Positions 59,094-64,000 of a stretch of 64,000 nucleotides of DNA are shown piece by piece. The notes below the pieces were generated by a model. That model saw nothing but the letters and a program-made list of their open reading frames with translations. It had not been told where the DNA came from and searched no databases. Source of the stretch: Roseicyclus salinarum. Its GTDB lineage: Bacteria > Pseudomonadota > Alphaproteobacteria > Rhodobacterales > Rhodobacteraceae. The position numbers and the translations under genes are program-made. The stretch spans positions 62,001-126,000 of the forward strand of contig NZ_JARRSA010000010.1 of NCBI RefSeq assembly GCF_029624655.1, given 5' to 3'. The stretch's first letter is position 1. Each line of letters begins with the position of its first letter.

Positions 59094-60482
59094 ATGACGG
59101 GGCGAATCCTGGTCGTGGACGATGTGGCCACCAACCGTATCGTCATGAAGGTCAAGCTCGCCGCGGCGTGTTATGCGGTGGATCAGGCCGACAGCGGCGC
59201 CGCGGCCCTGAAGGTGGCGGCGGCGACGCGGCCCGATCTCGTGCTCATGGACGTGCTGATGCCGGACATGTCGGGGCTGGAGGTGTGCCGCAGGCTCAAG
59301 GCCGATCCCGATACGTCGGACATCCCCGTGATCCTCGTGACCGCACTGTCCGATCGCGCCTCGAAGATGGCCGGCCTCGAGGCGGGGGCGGACGATTTCC
59401 TGACCAAGCCGGTGGACGAGGTGACGCTTCTGGCCCGCGTGCGCTCGCTCCTGCGGGCCCGCGAAACCGTGCGCGAGCTTCGCGAGCGCGGCGAGGAGGG
59501 CGTCGGCCTCGGCTTCGCGGAGGCGCTGGCGGGCTTCGAGGGCCAGGAGCGTCCGGGCCGCATATGGCTCGTCGCTCCGGGGTCCAAGGGCGCCGTGGTC
59601 TGGAAGACCGCGCTCGACGACAGGCGTTGCGGCGAGGTGCGCGTCGTCCCGCGCGAGGTCGCGTTGACCGAGATCGGCGTGGGCGAGCGCGATGCTGCGG
59701 ACGTGTTCGTCATCTCCGCCGATCTCACAAGCCGCAACGACGGGCTGCGCCTTCTGTCCGACCTGCGCTCGCGGCCGGGCACACGCCACGCCGCGACGCT
59801 CATGGTCCTGCCCGAAGGCGACACCGAGCGGGCGGCCATCGCCCTGGATCTCGGGGCCTCCGACATCCTCTACGATCCCGTCGACACCCAGGAGCTTGCC
59901 ATCCGCATCCGCGCCCAGCTCGGACGGAAACGCCAGGCCGACCGGCTTCGCGCGAGCCTGCGGGCGGGGCTCGAGCTGGCCGTCACGGACAGTCTCACGG
60001 GGCTCCACAATCGCCGCTACGCGCTGTTCCAGCTCGAGCGGATGCTTGCGCGACCGGGCAGGAGCGTCGCGGTGATGATGCTCGATCTCGATTTCTTCAA
60101 GCAGATCAACGACCGGCATGGGCACGCGACGGGCGACAAGGTGCTGCGCCGCGTCAGCCGGCGGCTTCGCGCGCAGCTGCGCTCGGGCGATCTGCTGGCG
60201 CGCATGGGCGGCGAGGAGTTTCTCGTGGCGCTTCCCGACGCCGACCGGTCCGCGGCGCTCGACTGCGCCGAGCGGCTGCGCCGGACGATCGCCGGCGACC
60301 CGTTCGAGGCGGGCCGCGACGGGGCGCCGATCAACGTGACGCTTTCGGTCGGGCTCGCGCTGTCGGAGGGCGTCGCCGGAGACAGTCCCGAACGGCTGAT
60401 CGAGTGCGCCGATCGCGCGCTTTACGGCGCGAAGTCCGACGGACGCGACAATGTCGCGCTTGCGGTGCTGCCGGCCGCCTGA
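59094..60482 (+). CDS. pleD: PleD-like response regulator diguanylate cyclase
   Basis: 462 aa with the PleD layout REC-REC-GGDEF. The first receiver has the acidic pair DD (9-10), phospho-acceptor D53 (LVLMDVLMPDMSGLE) and the KP pair at 105-106. The second receiver (about 155-280) is degenerate, an adaptor. The cyclase domain has GGEEF at 372-376 and an I-site RSGD at 363-366, five residues before it. In Caulobacter PleD makes c-di-GMP for the cell-cycle and motility switch. GGAGCGC precedes the ATG. Confidence 0.94.
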   Translation: MTGRILVVDDVATNRIVMKVKLAAACYAVDQADSGAAALKVAAATRPDLVLMDVLMPDMSGLEVCRRLKADPDTSDIPVILVTALSDRASKMAGLEAGADDFLTKPVDEVTLLARVRSLLRARETVRELRERGEEGVGLGFAEALAGFEGQERPGRIWLVAPGSKGAVVWKTALDDRRCGEVRVVPREVALTEIGVGERDAADVFVISADLTSRNDGLRLLSDLRSRPGTRHAATLMVLPEGDTERAAIALDLGASDILYDPVDTQELAIRIRAQLGRKRQADRLRASLRAGLELAVTDSLTGLHNRRYALFQLERMLARPGRSVAVMMLDLDFFKQINDRHGHATGDKVLRRVSRRLRAQLRSGDLLARMGGEEFLVALPDADRSAALDCAERLRRTIAGDPFEAGRDGAPINVTLSVGLALSEGVAGDSPERLIECADRALYGAKSDGRDNVALAVLPAA

Positions 60483-60487
60483 GGGCC

Positions 60488-60988
60488 TCAGTCGCGCGGC
60501 GGCCTGTCGCCGCTGCCCGGGGCGTGCCGAAGCGCCCGCCCCAGCCGGTCCGCCACGCGCTCCCGTTCATCGAGGGACATCCCCGCGAGCGTGTCGAGCA
60601 GGGCCGCGTGCCCGCCCGCCTGAAGCGCCGCCGCCGCATCGCGCGAGGCGGCCAGAGCGCGCGCCGCCGCCTCGCGGTCGAAGGGCTCGGCCAGAAGCGC
60701 GCGCCGCACCTGCCCGAGGCTGGATCCGATCCGCGCACGCTCCGCGCGAAGTCCTGTCATCCCCTCCGCGAGGCGCTCGCGCACCTCGTCCCGGCCCTCG
60801 CGCGGGAGGGCGAGGGCGAAGGGGCCGAGGCCCAGCATGCGGATCGCAGGCGCATCCCCCCGCCCGCCGTGGGCGAGCATGGCGCCGGCGACGAGGCCGG
60901 CCACCAGCAGGTTCAACGCCAGCGAGACGGCCAGCGCAATCTTGATGCCGCGGCCCGTGCGGCGCGGCGCCCGGTCGGTCTCAGACAT
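60488..60988 (-). CDS. Membrane-anchored periplasmic protein, ZraP/CpxP-like (heavy-metal sensor type)
   Basis: 166 aa. After a basic start, one transmembrane helix (IKIALAVSLALNLLVAGLVAGAML) and a helical Arg/Glu/Ala-rich periplasmic part with the paired-helix pattern of the Spy/CpxP/ZraP family. I place it there by architecture and position; no LTxxQ motif is clear. GGAGG lies 6 nt before the ATG at 60988. Its start overlaps the end of the anti-sigma-like gene, making it the last gene of the ECF operon. Confidence 0.72.
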   Translation of the reverse strand: MSETDRAPRRTGRGIKIALAVSLALNLLVAGLVAGAMLAHGGRGDAPAIRMLGLGPFALALPREGRDEVRERLAEGMTGLRAERARIGSSLGQVRRALLAEPFDREAAARALAASRDAAAALQAGGHAALLDTLAGMSLDERERVADRLGRALRHAPGSGDRPPRD

Positions 60989-61379
60989 CGCCATCCTCCA
61001 GCGCGAGTTCCGCAAGATCGGGCGTCCAGCCGGTTTCGGCCGCCCCGAGCGAGGGCCATTGCCCGCCGATCAGGCGATCCACGGCCTCGGGCGACCAGAA
61101 GCCGACGGCCAGCCCCACGAGGCCCGCCGCCGTAACTCCCGAAAGCGCCCCCCAGCCGCCGATGGCCGCCACGATGCCCGGCAGGACGCCTGCCGCGCCG
61201 CGCCGGACCCGGCCGGACGGGCGCGCGGCCGTGCCCCGGTATACCTCCGTGCCGGCCTGCACCCGCGCGGCGTCCGCAGTCACCCGCGCGACCAGTCCCG
61301 CGTCCGGCCGGACGGCGCGCGCCTCGGCGAACAGCGCGTCGAGGTGCGCGTCGTCTTCTCTGTCATCCGCCATGGCCAA
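60981..61379 (-). CDS. Putative anti-sigma factor, single-pass membrane protein
   Basis: 132 aa. The soluble N-terminus (LDALFAEARAVRPDAGLVAR) is followed by one membrane segment (GALSGVTAAGLVGLAVGFW) and a short tail. There is no zinc HxxxCxxC motif, so it is not a ZAS-type anti-sigma. The role is inferred from its 17-bp overlap with the ECF sigma gene upstream and its membrane topology. Confidence 0.7.
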   Translation of the reverse strand: MAMADDREDDAHLDALFAEARAVRPDAGLVARVTADAARVQAGTEVYRGTAARPSGRVRRGAAGVLPGIVAAIGGWGALSGVTAAGLVGLAVGFWSPEAVDRLIGGQWPSLGAAETGWTPDLAELALEDGDV

Positions 61380-61953
61380 GGGCCTCCTTCTGTCCGTCGA
61401 GCGCCGCCTTCAGCGCCCGCTTTCCCCGCGCGGTGAGACTTTCGACCGCTTCGACGCCAATCTCCAGCACCTCGGCGATCTCGGGGTTCGACATTCCCTC
61501 GATATGCCTGAGGACAACCGCCTGCCGCTGACGCTCGGGCAGCGTGGCGAGCGCGGCATCGAGCGCCGCCATCCGGTCCGCCTGCACGAGGCTCGCATCG
61601 GCGCCCGGCGTCTCGTCGGGCATGTCGGCGTCGAGCCCGACCGCGCGGCGCGACCGCCGCAGCCTGTCCACCGCAAGGTTCGCGACCACCCGGTGCAGCC
61701 ATGTCGCGGGCCGCGCCGGGCCGTCCCTGCGCCAGTCCGCGGCCGCGCGCCACAGCCGCAGCATGGCTTCCTGCGCGACGTCCTCGGCCTCGGCCCGGTC
61801 GCCGAGAACCCGGCTTGCGTGGCGCAACGCGCGCGGCAGCAGCCGCCCGGTCAGGATCTGCGCCGCCGCGCGGTCGCCCTGCGCGAACAGCACCATGAGC
61901 GCGCCGTCGTCGAGGGCTGCAAGCTCGGGGTCGTCCGGCGGCATCGCTTCCAT
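61363..61953 (-). CDS. ECF RNA polymerase sigma factor
   Basis: 196 aa with region 2 (ALRHASRVLGDRAEAEDVAQ then EAMLRLWRAA, helix binding the core and -10) and region 4 (LATLPERQRQAVVLRHIEGM then SNPEIAEVLEIGVEAVESLT, the HTH recognising -35). No extra domains. GAAGG sits just before the ATG at 61953; an ATG at 61944 is an alternative. The anti-sigma-like gene overlaps its 3' end by 17 bp. Confidence 0.92.
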   Translation of the reverse strand: MEAMPPDDPELAALDDGALMVLFAQGDRAAAQILTGRLLPRALRHASRVLGDRAEAEDVAQEAMLRLWRAAADWRRDGPARPATWLHRVVANLAVDRLRRSRRAVGLDADMPDETPGADASLVQADRMAALDAALATLPERQRQAVVLRHIEGMSNPEIAEVLEIGVEAVESLTARGKRALKAALDGQKEALGHGG

Positions 61954-62033
61954 GGCCTTCAATAGCCCTCGATCCGCATCCGCGCAAAGGGCGGCCCGCA
62001 CCAGGGGCCGCCCATGCGCGATGCGCCGGCCGT

Positions 62034-62690
62034 TCAGCCGCGGTCCGGGCCGAAGCCATGTCCATGGCCGTGCCGGCCGCCGTGTTCGCCGTGACCCCCG
62101 TGACCCCCGCGGTCGCCGTGGCCCTGCATGCCCCACCAGCGGCCCCCGCGCGCGGCGGCCATCTCGTCGAGCTCGGCCTGCGTGATCGCGCCGTCGCCGT
62201 CGGCGTCCAGTCGCTCGAACATGGCGGCGGGCCCCCCTCCGGCGCGCCGGCGCTGCATCGCGGACATCTCGTCGCGCGAGATCGCGCCGTCGCCGTCGGC
62301 ATCGACGCGCCCGAGCATCCTGTCGACGCCGCGCGCCGTGCGTTCCGCCGCGGCGGCGATCAGTTCCTCGCGGTCGAGCACGCCGTCTCCGTTCGCGTCG
62401 GCCGCCGCGAAGCGCGCCTCGCGGGCGCCCTCCATCTCGGCGCGCGTGACGCTGCCGTCGCCGTCGAGGTCGAACCGCTCGAACATACCCTGCGGCCCGC
62501 CGAGCGATCCGTCCTGCGCCAGCGCCGGCAGGACGAGGGCGGCCGGGATCGTGATGCCCAGAAGGGCGGCTTTCCAGATCGACCTGGGCTGTCTCCTTTG
62601 CTTGCCTGTCTGAAGCGTCTCACGCGGCAGGGCGGGATTTCCGTCGCAAGGAGTTTGCAGCCGTGACGCGGGGTCGCGCTCGGGCCCCAT
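62034..62690 (-). CDS. Secreted EF-hand protein
   Basis: 218 aa as an open frame. A signal peptide (IWKAALLGITIPAALVLPALAQDG) begins only at about residue 38. The mature part has four EF-hand calcium loops (DLDGDGSVTRAE, DANGDGVLDREE, DADGDGAISRDE, DADGDGAITQAE) and a Gly/His-rich C-terminus that could bind metals. AAAGGAGA lies within the frame just before the signal sequence, but no ATG, GTG or TTG follows at usable distance, so the true start is unclear. Upstream of the ECF sigma gene on the same strand. Confidence 0.83.
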   Translation of the reverse strand: MGPERDPASRLQTPCDGNPALPRETLQTGKQRRQPRSIWKAALLGITIPAALVLPALAQDGSLGGPQGMFERFDLDGDGSVTRAEMEGAREARFAAADANGDGVLDREELIAAAAERTARGVDRMLGRVDADGDGAISRDEMSAMQRRRAGGGPAAMFERLDADGDGAITQAELDEMAAARGGRWWGMQGHGDRGGHGGHGEHGGRHGHGHGFGPDRG

Positions 62691-62725
62691 GGACGCGGGG
62701 CCCGGAAAGCCCCATCTTCCCGCTC

Positions 62726-63154
62726 ATGCACGATACCGCCCGCCAGACGTCCCCCGACGAAATCCACTCCGAGCTGCGCCCGGAATTTCGCCCGGCCGCG
62801 CCCGAGCGCCCGGCCTGGCCCGCCATCGCCAAGGGGATGCGCCACCGCTGCCCCTCCTGCGGGCAGGGCGCGCTCTACGAGCGGTATCTGAAGCTCGCCC
62901 CGGCCTGCCCGGCCTGCGGAGAGGACCTCAGCCATGCGCGGGCCGACGACGGTCCGGCCTACCTCGCCATTCTCGTGACGGCCAAGGTGATGGGCACGCT
63001 TATGCTGGTGGTCTACGAGGCGTTCCAGCCCTCGCCCTGGGTCCTCGCCTCCACGTTTTCGGTTGGCGTGATCGCCATGGCCCTGTACCTCTTGCCGCGC
63101 TTCAAGGGGCTGATCGTGGGGGTGCAATGGGCGAAACGGATGCACGGGTTCTGA
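62726..63154 (+). CDS. DUF983 family membrane protein
   Basis: 142 aa. MRHRCPSCGQGALYERYLKL followed by CPACGEDLSHARADDGPAYL is the DUF983 signature, a paired CxxC zinc-ribbon-like motif ahead of two transmembrane helices (LAILVTAKVMGTLMLVVYEA and LASTFSVGVIAMALYLLP). Function unknown. The ATG at 62726 is preferred because the frame before it is low in family likeness. Overlaps the NUDIX gene by 28 bp. Confidence 0.9.
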   Translation: MHDTARQTSPDEIHSELRPEFRPAAPERPAWPAIAKGMRHRCPSCGQGALYERYLKLAPACPACGEDLSHARADDGPAYLAILVTAKVMGTLMLVVYEAFQPSPWVLASTFSVGVIAMALYLLPRFKGLIVGVQWAKRMHGF

Positions 63155-63822
63155 CCGACAAGGCCTCGCTTCGCGACGCGGCCACGATCATCGTCCTGCG
63201 CGACGCGGCGACCCGGCCCCGTGTCCTCATGGGCCAGCGCGGCAAGGGCGCGGCCTTCATGCCCTCGAAGTTCGTGTTCCCGGGCGGCGCGGTCGACGCC
63301 GCCGACGCCGCGATCCCGCTCGCCCGACCGAGCGCGCCTGACTGCGCCGCAAGGCTCGCCGCGGAGACGCGGACCCCGGCCGAGGCCGTTCTGGCGGCCG
63401 CGACGCGGGAATTGTGGGAGGAGACGGGCCTGCTTCTCGGGGCGCCGGACGGCCGCGCGCGCGACCTCGACGCGCCGAGGGGCTGGCGCGGCTATCTTGG
63501 CACGGGGCATCTTCCCGACGGCGGCGCGCTGGAATTCGTCTTCCGCGCCATCACCCCGCCGGGCCGGCCGCGCCGGTTCGACGCGCGTTTCCTTCTGGCC
63601 GACGCCGAGGCGTTGCGCAGCGATCCCGACGATTTCTCGCGCGCCGAGGACGAGTTGAGCCACCTGCAATGGGTGCCGCTCGACGCCGCGCGCGGCTTCG
63701 ACATGCCCTTCATTACAGAGGTCGTGCTGGCCGAGCTTGCCGCGCGGCTCGAGGGACGAGCGCATCCCGGCGTGCCGTTCTTCGACAATTCGACCGCCAT
63801 CAGCCGCTTTCGCAGACTTTGA
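63127..63822 (+). CDS. NUDIX hydrolase
   Basis: 231 aa. The NUDIX box is split by a longer insertion than usual: KFVFPGGAVD, then about 37 residues, then AATRELWEETGLLLG, as in the NUDT19/RP2-like subgroup often acting on CoA derivatives. The catalytic Glu pair in RELWEE is intact. The start at 63127 lies inside DUF983 in another frame, so the two genes overlap and are probably co-translated. The C-terminal FFDNSTAISRFRRL matches Rhodobacteraceae relatives. Confidence 0.9.
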   Translation: MGETDARVLTDKASLRDAATIIVLRDAATRPRVLMGQRGKGAAFMPSKFVFPGGAVDAADAAIPLARPSAPDCAARLAAETRTPAEAVLAAATRELWEETGLLLGAPDGRARDLDAPRGWRGYLGTGHLPDGGALEFVFRAITPPGRPRRFDARFLLADAEALRSDPDDFSRAEDELSHLQWVPLDAARGFDMPFITEVVLAELAARLEGRAHPGVPFFDNSTAISRFRRL

Positions 63823-63845
63823 GGGCGGCGATCCGGGCCGCCTCG

Positions 63846-63909
63846 GGCGTCCTGCGGACGCCGTCGGCGACCCGGCGCCTCCGGCGGGAGTTTTTCTGCA
63901 AGGATGAAG
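63846..63909 (-). repeat. Dispersed intergenic element, copy D (second type, reverse orientation)
   Basis: GGCGTCC/GGACGCC hairpin with a TGC loop (63846-63862), then the reverse complement of CTTCATCCTTGCAGAAAAAC TCC (63887-63909). Follows the NUDIX gene, hairpin first on the plus strand, as in copy B. Confidence 0.7.
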
Positions 63910-64000
63910 ACCGGACGTGGCCGGGGTGCGGGACTGGCCGTTGCACGCCATCGCCCTAAGCTTGCGGTCAGAGCAGCGCGAGACGAGCCGACATGACCGA

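Noticed and set aside
63993-64000. ATGACCGA at the very right end as the start of a next gene
   Set aside because: Only eight bases are visible and the ribosome-binding site is weak, so no call can be supported.

Overview
This GC-rich window reads as chromosomal DNA of an alphaproteobacterium of the Rhodobacteraceae (Roseobacter/Paracoccus group). The evidence is the cytochrome oxidase cluster order (coxB-ctaB-small ORF-ctaG-ctaE-SURF1-thrC-M16 peptidase), several small families typical of the group (DUF2842, DUF1467, DUF3572, DUF2065), alphaproteobacterial LexA boxes (GAAC-N7-GAAC) and CtrA-type TTAACCAT sites. There is no rRNA, tRNA, CRISPR array, insertion sequence or prophage that I can recognise. 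The great majority of the window is ordinary, tightly packed core genome.

Layout. 0-8 kb: amino-sugar synthesis (glmS fragment, glmU), phosphoglycolate phosphatase, a DegT-type aminotransferase, pyrG, secG, purA. 7.8-18 kb: a very large acidic repeat protein, thiamine pyrophosphokinase, rpiA, glutathione reductase, then the membrane quality-control set hflK-hflC-DUF2065-degP. 18-21.9 kb: an orphan OB-fold gene derived from the C-terminus of DnaE2, a 2Fe-2S ferredoxin, a secreted FG-GAP protein and aspS. 22-32 kb: a response regulator, methylmalonyl-CoA epimerase, a CysZ-like protein and a nitroreductase, topA, a 760-bp gene-free stretch, dprA, tldD. 32-40 kb: the cytochrome c oxidase biogenesis operon running into thrC and an M16 peptidase. 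40-50 kb: FAD oxidase, hydrolase, FadJ-like beta-oxidation enzyme, metG, SDR, MFS transporter, an orphan imuA and an aldo/keto reductase. 50-57 kb: SGNH hydrolase, an XRE regulator divergent from a desaturase, a DMT transporter, an H-NOX-like/diguanylate cyclase pair and an MttB-family methyltransferase. 57-64 kb: HAD phosphatase, MarR regulator, PleD, an ECF sigma/anti-sigma/ZraP-like/EF-hand module, DUF983 and a NUDIX hydrolase.

Most interesting. The ImuA-ImuB-DnaE2 SOS mutagenesis cassette appears dismembered: imuA stands alone, and about 30 kb away only the C-terminal OB-fold of DnaE2 survives as an intact 126-codon ORF. Both keep a perfect LexA box embedded in promoters of identical geometry (-35, 16 bp, -10, 7 nt, ATG) that predict leaderless mRNAs. 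The H-NOX homologue paired with a GGDEF protein seems to lack the haem-ligating histidine. TTAACCAT sites precede dprA and pleD. A composite intergenic element (a CTTCATC box plus a GC-rich hairpin) recurs four times next to gene ends.
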